In this document: positions 8,825-17,726 of the stretch, piece by piece
Layout of the letters: each line of letters begins with the position of its first letter
Position numbering within the stretch: the stretch's first letter is position 1
Origin: Pseudoduganella flava
GTDB taxonomy: Bacteria > Pseudomonadota > Gammaproteobacteria > Burkholderiales > Burkholderiaceae_D
Length of the DNA stretch: 64,000 nt
Assembly: GCF_007830495.1 (NCBI RefSeq)
Contig: NZ_VLKW01000007.1
Coordinates: 208,576-272,575 of the forward strand
Direction of reading: 5' to 3'
Position numbers and translations under genes: made by a program
Notes under the pieces: model-generated
What the model was told of the DNA's origin: nothing
The model's database searches: none
The model's input: only the letters and a program-made list of their open reading frames with translations

Positions 8825-9772
8825 ATGAAAAGCATAATGACCATGCACCAAGTGGATTTGACGTCGCTCGACCTAAACCTGTTGAAACTGTTCGAAGCAC
8901 TGGTGCGTGAGCGCAGCGTCACGCAGGCCGGCCTGCGCCTGGGGCTGAGCCAACCGGCCGCCAGCCGCGCGCTTGGACGGTTGCGGGCGATGCTGGGTGA
9001 TCGCCTCGTCGTGCGCGGCAAGCTCGGGCTGGAATTGACCCCGCGGGGTGAGACGCTGATCGAGCCGGTGGCAAGGCTGCTCGAGGATGCGCGCCGCATC
9101 GTTGCACCCGCGGTCTTCGATCCTGCCGCCGCGACAGGCCGGATCACAATCGCAGCGCATGATCATCTGAGCCTGCTGATCCTTGGCGGTTTGATGGCCC
9201 GTCTCGAGCGGCACGCGCCGGCACTGAGTCTCCACATCGCGCAACCTTCCGGCGACAACGTGCGGCTTGTCGAACAGGGAGCGGTCGATCTGGCCTTGGG
9301 GGTTTTCGAGTCACCGCCTGGTAGCCTGCACCGGCGCCACCTGTACGAGGACGGCTTTGCGTGTGTCGTGCGCGCGGGTCATCCTGCAGCGGACGGGCTC
9401 ACCCTGGAGCGCTACGCAGCCCTGCGCCACGTCGCCGTGACCATTTCAGGAGTAGGAGAAAGCGCGATCGACGTCGCTCTCTCAGCGCTGGGGCTGACCC
9501 GCCATGTCGCCCTGAAGGTTCCCCACTTCCTCGCCGGCGCGATGCTGGTGGCGGACAGCGACATGATCCTCACCCTGCCAGGCCGGCTGGCCGAACGCCT
9601 TGCCGCCGTGCTTCCGCTCGCGGTGTTGAAGCTGCCGCTCGATGTCGCCCCCTTGTCGCCGTCGATGATCTGGCACGGGCGCTTTCACGGCGACCCTGCC
9701 CATGTGTGGATCAGGCGCCAGATTGTCGACGTTGCCGCGGCGTTCGATCCGGTCGCGCCATCGGGAGAGTGA
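8825..9772 (+). CDS. LysR-family transcriptional regulator (divergent from NmrA-like gene)
   Basis: LysR-type regulator of about 315 residues, of the NodD/NahR-like branch: the start LDLNLLKLFEALVRERSVTQ and the HTH helix GLSQPAASRALGRLRAML are typical. The effector-binding domain begins near residue 95. The exact start is uncertain: ATGs at 8795, 8825, 8837 and 8843 are all in frame, none with a clear ribosome binding site; 8825 is a compromise. It is divergent from the NmrA-family gene with a 60-bp gap, which is where its operator is expected. Confidence 0.85.
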   Translation: MKSIMTMHQVDLTSLDLNLLKLFEALVRERSVTQAGLRLGLSQPAASRALGRLRAMLGDRLVVRGKLGLELTPRGETLIEPVARLLEDARRIVAPAVFDPAAATGRITIAAHDHLSLLILGGLMARLERHAPALSLHIAQPSGDNVRLVEQGAVDLALGVFESPPGSLHRRHLYEDGFACVVRAGHPAADGLTLERYAALRHVAVTISGVGESAIDVALSALGLTRHVALKVPHFLAGAMLVADSDMILTLPGRLAERLAAVLPLAVLKLPLDVAPLSPSMIWHGRFHGDPAHVWIRRQIVDVAAAFDPVAPSGE

Positions 9773-9907
9773 CAGTCAGACGGCCCGCGTTGAAACGGGG
9801 CGTGGCGTGTCCCTCCTGCGGGCAGGCGGCGGCACATCCGACGGGATAAGACCGCGACCGCTGCAGCGGGGAAAATCTGCTCATCGATCCACATGAAGGA
9901 GCATGCG

Positions 9908-10435
9908 ATGAGCCTCACGATCCCGGTCAATCCCAACGACCATGTGCAAGGGCCGGCCAGCGCCGCGGTCACGCTGGTGCAGTATGGCGATTTCCAATGT
10001 CCGTACTGCGGCGCGGCATACTTCGAACTGAAGAAGGTGCGCGCCAGCCTTGGCGACCGGCTGCGCTTCGTGTTCCGCCACATGCCCCTCTCCGCCATCC
10101 ACCCGATGGCGGAACTGGCCGCCGAAGCGGCGGAGGCGGCTGGTGCACAGGGCAAGTTCTGGGCGATGCACGACGCGCTGTACGAACACCAGCGCCAGCT
10201 GAGCCCCGCCACGATCACGACGCTGGCGACGCGGCTGGGCCTCGACATGCCGCGCTTCACCGCGGACCTGCGCAGCCGCACGTATGCCGGCAAGGTGCGC
10301 GCCGACTTCACTGGTGGCGAGCGCAGTGGCGTGCAGGGGACGCCGGCGTTTTTCATCGACGGCGAGCGCTATGACGGGCCGTATGATGATGAGTCGTTGC
10401 TGGAGGTGTTGCTGCAGGCGGCCAGCGCCGCCTGA
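9908..10435 (+). CDS. DsbA-like thiol oxidoreductase, cytoplasmic
   Basis: Thioredoxin-fold protein of 175 residues (Thioredoxin_4/DsbA-like). The active site is CPYC at residues 31-34 (after QYGDF), and the cis-proline loop is GVQGTPAFFIDG near the C-terminus. A helical insertion (AELAAEAAEAAGAQGKFWAMHDALY) lies between them. No signal peptide is present, so it should act in the cytoplasm, unlike classical DsbA. I prefer ATG 9908 because AAGGAG at 9896-9901 is well spaced for it; the upstream ATG at 9893 overlaps that site. Substrate unknown. Confidence 0.88.
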   Translation: MSLTIPVNPNDHVQGPASAAVTLVQYGDFQCPYCGAAYFELKKVRASLGDRLRFVFRHMPLSAIHPMAELAAEAAEAAGAQGKFWAMHDALYEHQRQLSPATITTLATRLGLDMPRFTADLRSRTYAGKVRADFTGGERSGVQGTPAFFIDGERYDGPYDDESLLEVLLQAASAA

Positions 10436-10447
10436 GAGCGGACAGCC

Positions 10448-10469
10448 GTGAGCGGCACGTGCCGCTCAC
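10448..10469. terminator. 22-bp perfect palindrome between convergent genes
   Basis: GTGAGCGGCAC and GTGCCGCTCAC form an uninterrupted 11-bp-armed hairpin in the 41-bp gap between the convergent DsbA-like and hydratase/isomerase genes. There is no T-run, so it may be a transcript-end hairpin or a weak bidirectional terminator. Confidence 0.55.
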
Positions 10470-10476
10470 GCTGCGA

Positions 10477-11253
10477 TCACGCAAACTTCGAAAAGTCCGG
10501 CTTGCGCTTCTCGAAGAACGCCGTAAACGCCTCCTTCGCCTCCGCACCCTGCAGCATCTCGAAGAACAGCTTGCTCTCTTCCGCGATCACCGCTTCCAGC
10601 TGCGCCTTGCGCGTGGACGTCATCAGCCGCTTCGTCGTGCGGATCGAGCCCGCCGGCAGGGCGACCAGCTTCAATGCCTGGTTGCGCGCATGCTCCAGCA
10701 CCTCGGCCGCTGGGACCACTTTCGACACGATGCCCATGTCGTAAGCTTCCTGCGCGGTGAACGGCTCGCCCAGCATCAGCTTCTCGGCCGCGCGGGCATG
10801 GCCGCCGGCCAGCGGCATCAGCAGCGACGAGCCGAATTCCGGGCACAGGCCCAGCTGCGAGAACGGCACGGAGAACTTCGCGCTGTCGCCCGCGTACACG
10901 AGGTCGCAGTGCATCAGCAAGGTGGTGCCGATGCCGATCGCGAGGCCGCCAACGGCCGCCACGACGGGCTTGGCGGAACCGGACAGCGCGCGCATGAACT
11001 GGAACACGGGGCGGTCCGCGAAGGCGCCCGTGTAGGTGGCCGTCGTCTTCATGAAGTCTTCCAGGTCGTTCCCGGCCGTAAACACCTCCGGCTTGCCGGT
11101 CAGGAGGATCGCGCGCACTTCGTTGTCGCCCTGGGCGGCGTTGAGCGCGTCCGCCAGCGTTTGATACATCGCGGAGGTAATCGCATTCTTGCGCTCGATG
11201 CGGTTGAATTCCAGTGTGAGGATGCCGTTTGATTTGGTGACTTCGATAGCCAT
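10477..11253 (-). CDS. Enoyl-CoA hydratase/isomerase family protein (isomerase-like active site)
   Basis: Crotonase-fold enzyme of 258 residues, last gene of the beta-oxidation operon. The oxyanion-hole segment AVGGLAIGIGTTLLMHCD is at about 100-117. In hydratases a catalytic Glu lies in a QPE motif; here that place is VPF (Phe131). A Glu is present instead at 139 in GLCPEFGSS, matching the catalytic Glu of Delta3,Delta2-enoyl-CoA isomerases (ECI2/PECI). It is therefore more likely an isomerase that processes unsaturated fatty acids than a hydratase. ATG 11253 has AAGGAAGAG upstream; a longer start (11301) runs into a repeat. A 181-bp gap with a dyad element separates it from the thiolase gene. 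Confidence 0.85.
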   Translation of the reverse strand: MAIEVTKSNGILTLEFNRIERKNAITSAMYQTLADALNAAQGDNEVRAILLTGKPEVFTAGNDLEDFMKTTATYTGAFADRPVFQFMRALSGSAKPVVAAVGGLAIGIGTTLLMHCDLVYAGDSAKFSVPFSQLGLCPEFGSSLLMPLAGGHARAAEKLMLGEPFTAQEAYDMGIVSKVVPAAEVLEHARNQALKLVALPAGSIRTTKRLMTSTRKAQLEAVIAEESKLFFEMLQGAEAKEAFTAFFEKRKPDFSKFA

Positions 11254-11342
11254 GTCTCTTCCTTGTTTTGAATGATGAAGGGCGCCGGGGATTGTGTCCA
11301 CGGCGCCCTTTGAACGCTAGCGAGCCGGAAGCGTCAGGCGAA

Positions 11343-11404
11343 ACCCGGAGGCAGAAGCCGGGGTCAGACCCGTCGGGTCTGACCCCAGGGTTTGCACTTG
11401 GGGT
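11343..11404. repeat. Dyad element, copy A of the GGGGTCAGACCC family
   Basis: An inner hairpin, GGGGTCAGACCC (11360-11371) and GGGTCTGACCCC (11375-11386) with loop GTC, is followed by AGGGTTTGCACTTGGGGT. The stretch from AGCCGGGG to TTGGGGT is identical to copy C at 21721-21785 over about 47 bp. It lies between fadA and the downstream hydratase/isomerase gene of the same operon. Confidence 0.9.
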
Positions 11405-11434
11405 GCGAGGATGCGCACCGGCGCGCAAACAGCA

Positions 11435-12631
11435 TTACACGCGCTCGATGATACCCGCGGCACCCATGCCGGCGCCGACGCACATCGTCACCATGCCGTA
11501 CTTCAGGTTGTTGCGGCGCAGTGCGTGCACGACGGTCGCGGCGCGGATCGCACCGGTCGCGCCCAGCGGGTGGCCCAGCGCGATCGCGCCGCCCATCGGG
11601 TTCACTTTCGACGTGTCCAGGCCCAGGTCGCGGATCACGGCCAGCGCCTGCGCGGCGAAGGCTTCGTTCAGTTCGATCCAGTCCAGCTGGTCCTGCGTGA
11701 TGCCGGCGGCGGCCAGCGCGGCGGGGATCGCCACTTTCGGGCCGATGCCCATGATTTCCGGCGGCACGCCACGCACGGCGAACGACGTGAACTTTGCCAG
11801 CGGCGTCAGGTTGTGTTCCTTCAGGATCTTCTCGGAGACGACCAGCAGCGCGCCGGCGCCGTCGGACATCTGCGACGACGTTGCCGCCGTCACGGTGCCC
11901 TTTGCGGCGAACACGGGCTTCAGCTTGGCCATGCCTTCCATCGACGCATCGGCGCGCGGGCCTTCGTCCAGCTCGACCAGGCGCTTGGACACCTTGACCT
12001 CGCCGGTACGCAGGTCCGGCGTGCGGGTGATCGCTTCCACCGGCGTGATCTCGTCCTTGAAGTAGCCAGCCTGCTGCGCTGCGATCGCGCGGCGGTGCGA
12101 TTCGAGACCGAATGCGTCCTGGTCTTCGCGCGACACCTTCCACTGCTGCGCCACTTTCTCGGCCGTCAGGCCCATGCCGTAGGCCAGACCCACGTTTTCG
12201 TCCTTGAACGTGTCCATGTTGATCGACGGGTGGTGGCCCATCATCGGCACCATCGACATCGATTCGACGCCGCCGGCGATCATCACATCGGCTTCGCCGA
12301 CGCGGATGCGGTCCGCCGCCATCGCCAGCGCGGTGATGCCGGATGCGCAGTAGCGGTTGACGGTCACGCCGCCGACGGTGTTCGGCAGGCCGGCCAGCAC
12401 GACGGCGTTACGCGCCACGTTGAAGCCCTGCTCCGCTTCCGGGAACGAGCAGCCGATGATCGCGTCGACGATCAGGGCCGGGTCCAGGTTCGGTACGGCG
12501 GCCATGGCGCCGCGGATCGCGTGCACCAGCAGGTCGTCCGGACGGGTCTTGTTGAACACGCCGCGCGGTGCCTTGCCGATCGGGGTGCGGGTCGCGGCGA
12601 CGATGTATGCGTCTTGAATTTGTTTGCTCAT
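11435..12631 (-). CDS. fadA: Acetyl-CoA acyltransferase (thiolase)
   Basis: Thiolase of 398 residues catalysing the last step of beta-oxidation, release of acetyl-CoA from 3-ketoacyl-CoA. The nucleophile Cys95 is in VNRYCASGIT. His354 is in GHPLGATGA and the acid/base Cys384 in CVGAGMGAAG, so the catalytic set is complete. Length fits the family. The gene lies 25 bp downstream of the FadB-type gene on the same strand, the usual pairing of the two subunits. A biosynthetic acetoacetyl-CoA thiolase cannot be excluded from sequence alone, but the operon argues for degradation. Confidence 0.93.
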   Translation of the reverse strand: MSKQIQDAYIVAATRTPIGKAPRGVFNKTRPDDLLVHAIRGAMAAVPNLDPALIVDAIIGCSFPEAEQGFNVARNAVVLAGLPNTVGGVTVNRYCASGITALAMAADRIRVGEADVMIAGGVESMSMVPMMGHHPSINMDTFKDENVGLAYGMGLTAEKVAQQWKVSREDQDAFGLESHRRAIAAQQAGYFKDEITPVEAITRTPDLRTGEVKVSKRLVELDEGPRADASMEGMAKLKPVFAAKGTVTAATSSQMSDGAGALLVVSEKILKEHNLTPLAKFTSFAVRGVPPEIMGIGPKVAIPAALAAAGITQDQLDWIELNEAFAAQALAVIRDLGLDTSKVNPMGGAIALGHPLGATGAIRAATVVHALRRNNLKYGMVTMCVGAGMGAAGIIERV

Positions 12632-12656
12632 GTTCTTTATCCTAAAGAGTCCGCGA

Positions 12657-15050
12657 TCAGTTACGCACTGGCTTACCGGTCTGCAGCATGCCCATGATCC
12701 GTTCCTGCGATTTCGGGTTGTTCAGCAGTTCGAGGAAGGCCTTGCGTTCCATGTCCAGCAGCCACTGCTCGGACACGACGCTGCCCTGGTCGACGTCGCC
12801 GCCCGACACGATCTCGGCGATCATGTCGCCCAGCTTGTAGTCGTGCGCGGAGATGAAGCCGCCGTCGCGCATGTTGACCAGCTGGCCGCGGATCGTCGCC
12901 CAGCCGTAGCGGCCGGTCACGGTGATCGGGCGCTGCAGCGGTGCGCGGTAGCCCTGGTCGAACATCGAGCGTGCGGTGACTTTCGCCACGTGCAGCAGTT
13001 CGTACGGGTTGAAGACGATCACGTCGTCTTCCTTTAGGTAGCCCATCGCCTTCGCTTCCAGAGCCGACTTCGACACGTTCGCGGTGGCCGCGTTCATGAA
13101 GCCCGTCTTCAGGAATTGCAGGATGTCGTTGCCCTTGGCTTCCTTCGCGGCGCGTGCCGCGGCTTCCTTCAGGCCGCCGCCGGCCGGGATCAGGCCCACG
13201 CCCACTTCCACGAGGCCGATGTACGACTCGATCGACGCGACGCGGCGCGACGCATGCAGCGCCATTTCGCAGCCGCCGCCCAGTGCCAGGCCAGCGACAG
13301 CGGCCACCACCGGAACGTTCGAATACTTCATCGCCATGAACGTGTTCTGCAGGTCGCGGATCAGCGGGTCCAGCGCCTTCGCGCCACCGGCCATGAACGC
13401 CGGCAGGGCCGATTGCAGGTCGGCGCCGGCGGAGAACGCGCCGCCTTCGGCCGCATCCGTACCCCAGATCACCAGGCCCTTGAAGTTCTTCTCGGCCTCA
13501 AGCAGGCCGAGCTTCAGGCCGTCGATGACGCCCTGGCCGATCACGTGCATCTTCGTCTTCAGCGAAGCCACCAGCACGTCGTCGCCGGAGTGCCACAGGC
13601 GGATGGAATCATCCTCGAACACCGTGGTGCCGGCCTTCGCCGGATCGGTGTCGCCGGAGCCGATGACCGGCGCACGGAATTCCTGGCGCTTGTAGACAGC
13701 CAGGTCGGAACGCGGTACGTACTTCTTCGACTTGGCGGAGTACGAACCTTCCGGCGTATGCACGCCCTTGTCGGCCACTTCGAATACCCAGGCAGGCAGC
13801 GGTGCGTTCGTCAGCGCCTTGCCGGCGTCGATGTCTTCCTTGACCCACTCGGCAATCTGCTTCCAGCCGGCGGCCTGCCACGTTTCGAACGGGCCCACTT
13901 TCCAGCCGAAGCCCCAGCGCATCGCGAAGTCAACGTCGCGCGCGTTATCGGCGATCGACTCCAGGTGGTAGGCGATGTAGTGGAACGCGTCGCGGAAGAT
14001 CGCCCACAGGAACTGGCCTTGCGGGTTGGTCGATTCGCGCAGCGCCTTGAATTTCTTGACCGGATCCTTTTCCTTCAGGATGCGGCCGATGATGTCCGCA
14101 GCCTTCGCGCCGCCCGGCACATATTCGCCGGTGGCGAAGTCCAGGCGCTGGATCTCCTTGCCGACCTTCTTGTAGAAGCCACCGCCGGCCTTCTGGCCCA
14201 GCGCGCCCTTCTCGATCAGCTTCGCCAGCACGTCAGGCGTCTTGTAGACGGCCGCGAACGGGTCGTCCTTCAGGTTGTCCTGCATCGTCTTGATGACGTG
14301 GCCCATCGTGTCCAGGCCGACGACGTCCGCCGTGCGGAACGTGCCGGACTTGGCGCGGCCCAGCTTCGCACCCGTCAGGTCGTCGACGACGTCCACGGAC
14401 AGGCCGAATTTCTCGGCCTGGTGGATCGTGGCCAGCATGCCGAAGATGCCGACGCGGTTGGCGATGAAGTTCGGCGTGTCTTTCGCACGCACGACACCTT
14501 TACCCAGCGCGGAGGTCAGGAAGGTTTCCAACTGATCCAGGATTTCCGGACGGGTCGACTCGGTCGGGATCAGTTCCACCAGGTGCATGTAGCGCGGCGG
14601 GTTGAAGAAGTGCACGCCGCAGAAGCGCGCCTTCAGCTCCGCGTCGAAGCCTTCAGCCAGCTGGTGGATCGGCAGGCCGGACGTGTTCGACGCGAAGATC
14701 GCGTTCGCGCCGATGTGCGGGGCGACCTTCTTGTACAGGTCGTGCTTCCAGTCCAGGCGCTCGGCGATCGCTTCGATGATCAAGTCGCAGCCGGCCAGCT
14801 GGTCCAGGTTGTCCTCGTAGTTCGCGACCTGGATCAGCGCTGCGTCGTCCTTGTCGCCCAGCGGCGCCGGCGACAGCTTCTTCAGGTTCTCGATTGCCTT
14901 CAGGACGATGCCGTTCTTCGGCGTACCTTCCTTGCCCGGCAGGTCGAACAGCACGACCTGCACCTTGGCGTTCACGCAGTGGGCGGCGATCTGCGCGCCC
15001 ATCACGCCGGCGCCCAGGACGGCGACTTTTTTCACGGAGAAGTTACTCAT
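12657..15050 (-). CDS. 3-Hydroxyacyl-CoA dehydrogenase / enoyl-CoA hydratase fusion
   Basis: Bifunctional beta-oxidation enzyme of 797 residues. The N-terminal half is the 3-hydroxyacyl-CoA dehydrogenase: NAD site VAVLGAGVMGAQIAAHC at about 9-25, and the catalytic His region GVHFFNPPRYMHLVE. A C-terminal dehydrogenase domain follows (to about 450), then a crotonase domain (AVAGLALGGGCEMALHA and YIGLVEVGVGLIPAGGG, keeping its Glu) in the last third. This order, dehydrogenase first, is reversed from E. coli FadB and is common in beta- and alphaproteobacteria. It is encoded 20 bp after the acyl-CoA dehydrogenase and upstream of fadA. Confidence 0.93.
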   Translation of the reverse strand: MSNFSVKKVAVLGAGVMGAQIAAHCVNAKVQVVLFDLPGKEGTPKNGIVLKAIENLKKLSPAPLGDKDDAALIQVANYEDNLDQLAGCDLIIEAIAERLDWKHDLYKKVAPHIGANAIFASNTSGLPIHQLAEGFDAELKARFCGVHFFNPPRYMHLVELIPTESTRPEILDQLETFLTSALGKGVVRAKDTPNFIANRVGIFGMLATIHQAEKFGLSVDVVDDLTGAKLGRAKSGTFRTADVVGLDTMGHVIKTMQDNLKDDPFAAVYKTPDVLAKLIEKGALGQKAGGGFYKKVGKEIQRLDFATGEYVPGGAKAADIIGRILKEKDPVKKFKALRESTNPQGQFLWAIFRDAFHYIAYHLESIADNARDVDFAMRWGFGWKVGPFETWQAAGWKQIAEWVKEDIDAGKALTNAPLPAWVFEVADKGVHTPEGSYSAKSKKYVPRSDLAVYKRQEFRAPVIGSGDTDPAKAGTTVFEDDSIRLWHSGDDVLVASLKTKMHVIGQGVIDGLKLGLLEAEKNFKGLVIWGTDAAEGGAFSAGADLQSALPAFMAGGAKALDPLIRDLQNTFMAMKYSNVPVVAAVAGLALGGGCEMALHASRRVASIESYIGLVEVGVGLIPAGGGLKEAAARAAKEAKGNDILQFLKTGFMNAATANVSKSALEAKAMGYLKEDDVIVFNPYELLHVAKVTARSMFDQGYRAPLQRPITVTGRYGWATIRGQLVNMRDGGFISAHDYKLGDMIAEIVSGGDVDQGSVVSEQWLLDMERKAFLELLNNPKSQERIMGMLQTGKPVRN

Positions 15051-15069
15051 GTGTTGGTCCTTTAATCTG

Positions 15070-16860
15070 TTAGAACAGGTCGACGTCCAGCGCCATCAGG
15101 TTCGCTGCGCCCGAGCGTGCCTGGCGGATCAGCATTGCCGTTTCCGGGTACAGGCGGGCGAAGTAGAAGCGCGCGGTCTGCAGCTTGGCTTCGTAGAAGC
15201 GGTCGCCCGAATCCTTCTTCTCCAGCGCGATCTTGGCCATCTGCGCGAAGAAGTACGAGAACACCAGGTGGCCGGCAACGCGCAGGTAAGGCACGGCGGC
15301 GGCGCCCACTTCGTCCTGGTTCTGGAAGGCCTTCATGCCGATTTCCATCGTCAGCTTCGTGACTTTCTCGCCCAGGTCGCCCAGCGGGGTGACGAATTCG
15401 GACATCGCTTCATCGGTGCCATGCTCTTCGACGAATGCGCGGATCTTCTCGCCGAACTTGCGCAGCTTGGAGCCGTTGTCCATCAGGATCTTGCGACCCA
15501 GGAGGTCCAGCGACTGCACGGTGTTCGTGCCTTCGTAGATCATGTTGATGCGCGCGTCGCGCACGAACTGCTCCATGCCCCACTCGGCGATGTAGCCGTG
15601 GCCGCCGTACACTTGCATCGCTTCGGACGTGGCGATCCAGCCGTTATCGGTGATGAAGGCCTTGACGATCGGGGTCAGCAGCGCGACTTCGTCGGCGCAT
15701 TCCTTGCGCACGTCTTCGTCCGGGTGGTTCAGTTCGCGGTCGATCTGCAGTGCCACGTAGCTGGTCAGCGCGCGGGCGCCTTCGGCGAACGCTTTCGCGG
15801 TCAGCAGCATGCGGCGCACGTCAGGGTGCACGATGATCGGGTCGGCAGGCTTGTCCGGTGCCTTCACGCCGGACAGGGAGCGCATCTGCAGGCGGTCCTT
15901 GGCGTACACCAGCGCGTTCTGGTAGGCGACTTCGGTCAGGCCCAGCGACTGCATGCCCACGCCCAGGCGGGCGGCGTTCATGAACACGAACATCGCGTTC
16001 AGGCCCTTGTTCGGCTGGCCGATGATCCAGCCCTTCGCGCCGTCCAGGTTCATCTGGCAGGTCGAGTTACCGTGGATGCCCATCTTTTCTTCGATGGCGC
16101 CGCAGAAGATCGGGTTGCGCTCGCCGACGGTGCCGTCCTGGTTCGGCAGGAACTTCGGCACGAGGAACAGCGAGATGCCTTTCGAGCCTTCCGGTGCGTC
16201 CGGCACGCGGGCCAGCACCAGGTGCAGGATGTTCTCGGACATGTCATGCTCGCCGGCCGAGATGAAGATCTTGTTGCCGGTGATGGTCCAGGAACCGTCT
16301 TCGTTCGGGATCGCCTTCGTGCGCAGCAGGCCCAGGTCGGTGCCGCAGTGCGGTTCGGTCAGGCACATCGTGCCGGTCCATTCGCCGGAGACCAGCTTCG
16401 GCAGGTACAGGCGCTTCTGCTCGTCGGTGCCGTGTTCCTTCAGGCACTCGTAGGCGCCGTGCGACAGGCCCGGGTACATCGTCCATGCCTGGTTCGACGA
16501 GTTCAGCATCTCGTAGAACGAGTTGTTCAGCACCACCGGCAGGCCCTGGCCGCCGAATTCCGGATCGCACGCGAGCGCGGCCCAGCCGCCTTCGACGTAC
16601 TGCTTGTACGCTTCCTTGAAGCCCTTCGGCGTCGTGACGGTCTTCGCCTCGGCGTCGTGGTGGCAGCCTTCGCGGTCGCCGGAGTGGTTCAGCGGGAACA
16701 GCACTTCGGACGTGAACTTCGCACCTTCTTCCAGCACGGCGTTGATGATGTCCGCGTCGGTCTCGGCGTGGGCCGGCAGTTCCTTGAGCTGCTCTTCGAC
16801 CTTCAGCAATTCATGCAGCACGAAGTGCATATCCCGGATTGGCGCGACGTATTGACCCAT
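15070..16860 (-). CDS. Acyl-CoA dehydrogenase (long form, FadE/DmdC-like)
   Basis: FAD-dependent acyl-CoA dehydrogenase of 596 residues, larger than the 380-residue short-chain enzymes and matching the FadE5/DmdC-like group with an extra C-terminal domain. Visible features are the FAD-binding segment MCLTEPHCGTDLG, WTITGNKIFISAGEHD, the YGGHGYIAEWGMEQFVRD motif and the catalytic Glu in INMIYEGTNTVQSLDLLGRK. It performs the first step of beta-oxidation. Substrate chain length cannot be read from sequence; the FadB- and FadA-type neighbours suggest fatty acids rather than dimethylsulfoniopropionate breakdown. Confidence 0.9.
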   Translation of the reverse strand: MGQYVAPIRDMHFVLHELLKVEEQLKELPAHAETDADIINAVLEEGAKFTSEVLFPLNHSGDREGCHHDAEAKTVTTPKGFKEAYKQYVEGGWAALACDPEFGGQGLPVVLNNSFYEMLNSSNQAWTMYPGLSHGAYECLKEHGTDEQKRLYLPKLVSGEWTGTMCLTEPHCGTDLGLLRTKAIPNEDGSWTITGNKIFISAGEHDMSENILHLVLARVPDAPEGSKGISLFLVPKFLPNQDGTVGERNPIFCGAIEEKMGIHGNSTCQMNLDGAKGWIIGQPNKGLNAMFVFMNAARLGVGMQSLGLTEVAYQNALVYAKDRLQMRSLSGVKAPDKPADPIIVHPDVRRMLLTAKAFAEGARALTSYVALQIDRELNHPDEDVRKECADEVALLTPIVKAFITDNGWIATSEAMQVYGGHGYIAEWGMEQFVRDARINMIYEGTNTVQSLDLLGRKILMDNGSKLRKFGEKIRAFVEEHGTDEAMSEFVTPLGDLGEKVTKLTMEIGMKAFQNQDEVGAAAVPYLRVAGHLVFSYFFAQMAKIALEKKDSGDRFYEAKLQTARFYFARLYPETAMLIRQARSGAANLMALDVDLF

Positions 16861-16920
16861 GTTTATCTCCTGCGACTAAAGGCTAAGTGTGATTGTTGCC
16901 GGACCTTGTGGGCCCGGATG

Positions 16921-17544
16921 CTAAGACTGATAGTTTTCGATCAGGCGGTTGAAGCCCACCGTGGCACGCTCGACGGCGCCGGGGATGCGCAGGAAGCGGG
17001 CGTCGTGATGGACGGCCAGGATCAGGCCATACATCTCGTACACCAGCTGTTGCGCGTCCGTGTCCGCCTTCAGGTGACCGCATTCGATCGCCTGCTTGGC
17101 CGCCCGCAGCAACGCGCCCTGCCATGCCCCCACCATCGCCACCAGCTCCTCGCGGATCGGGCCCGGCCGGTCGTCATACTCGACCGCGCCGCTGATGTAG
17201 ATGCAGCCGGACGCGATCTCGATCGACACGCGCTTGACCCAGTGCGCGAACATCGCCTTCAGGCGAGGCAGGCCGCGCGGTTCCTTGATGCTGGGATAGA
17301 ACACTTCCTGCTCGAAACGGCGGTGGTAAAGCTTCAGTACTTCCAGCTGTAAATCTTCACGCGAACCAAAGTGGGCAAACACGCCCGATTTGCTCATGTT
17401 CATCCGGTCCGCCAACAGGCCGATGGTCAGGCCTTCCAGCCCGTCTCGGCTGGCAAGGTCCAATGCCACGTCCAGGATGGCAGCGCGGGTCATCTCGCCC
17501 TTGCGCATGAATTTTGTCGAGGTATTGATGGCTAAGGTACTCAC
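16921..17544 (-). CDS. TetR-family regulator of the beta-oxidation operon
   Basis: TetR-type repressor of 207 residues. The N-terminal HTH (about 17-63) contains LTIGLLADRMNMSKSGVFAH and FGSREDLQLEVL; the ligand domain follows. The first codon is GTG at 17544, with GGAAG upstream; an in-frame ATG at 17508 (MRKGEMTRAAIL) is an alternative that still keeps the whole HTH. It is the first gene of the fad block, 60 bp upstream of the acyl-CoA dehydrogenase, and probably represses itself and the operon until acyl-CoA or fatty acid binds. A candidate operator lies at 17617-17630. Confidence 0.87.
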   Translation of the reverse strand: MSTLAINTSTKFMRKGEMTRAAILDVALDLASRDGLEGLTIGLLADRMNMSKSGVFAHFGSREDLQLEVLKLYHRRFEQEVFYPSIKEPRGLPRLKAMFAHWVKRVSIEIASGCIYISGAVEYDDRPGPIREELVAMVGAWQGALLRAAKQAIECGHLKADTDAQQLVYEMYGLILAVHHDARFLRIPGAVERATVGFNRLIENYQS

Positions 17545-17616
17545 TTTGGGCTTCCGACTTCAGGAGAAAAAGGAACTTTATTCTCCCTCGACGGGTATGC
17601 TTCGTGTGAAAAAAAT

Positions 17617-17630
17617 TACGAACGCTCGTA
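17617..17630. promoter_or_regulatory. Candidate TetR operator upstream of the fad operon
   Basis: The dyad TACGA-ACGC-TCGTA lies 73 bp upstream of the TetR start, in an AT-richer stretch. Spacing and symmetry fit a TetR-family site; assignment to this regulator is inference. Confidence 0.4.
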
Positions 17631-17726
17631 CTATTATCCAGGGCTGGATAAATGTCAAACGGAGTTGTTAGAGTCGGCGTTCTATTTTGATGCGGGCGTT
17701 GCGCTCGCGTGTTGACAGCCGTTTTT

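Noticed and set aside
14851..17352. An 833-codon plus-strand open frame (and a similar one at 13116-15065)
   Set aside because: Antisense to the acyl-CoA dehydrogenase and FadB-type genes; composition is that of a mirror frame and no domain is visible.
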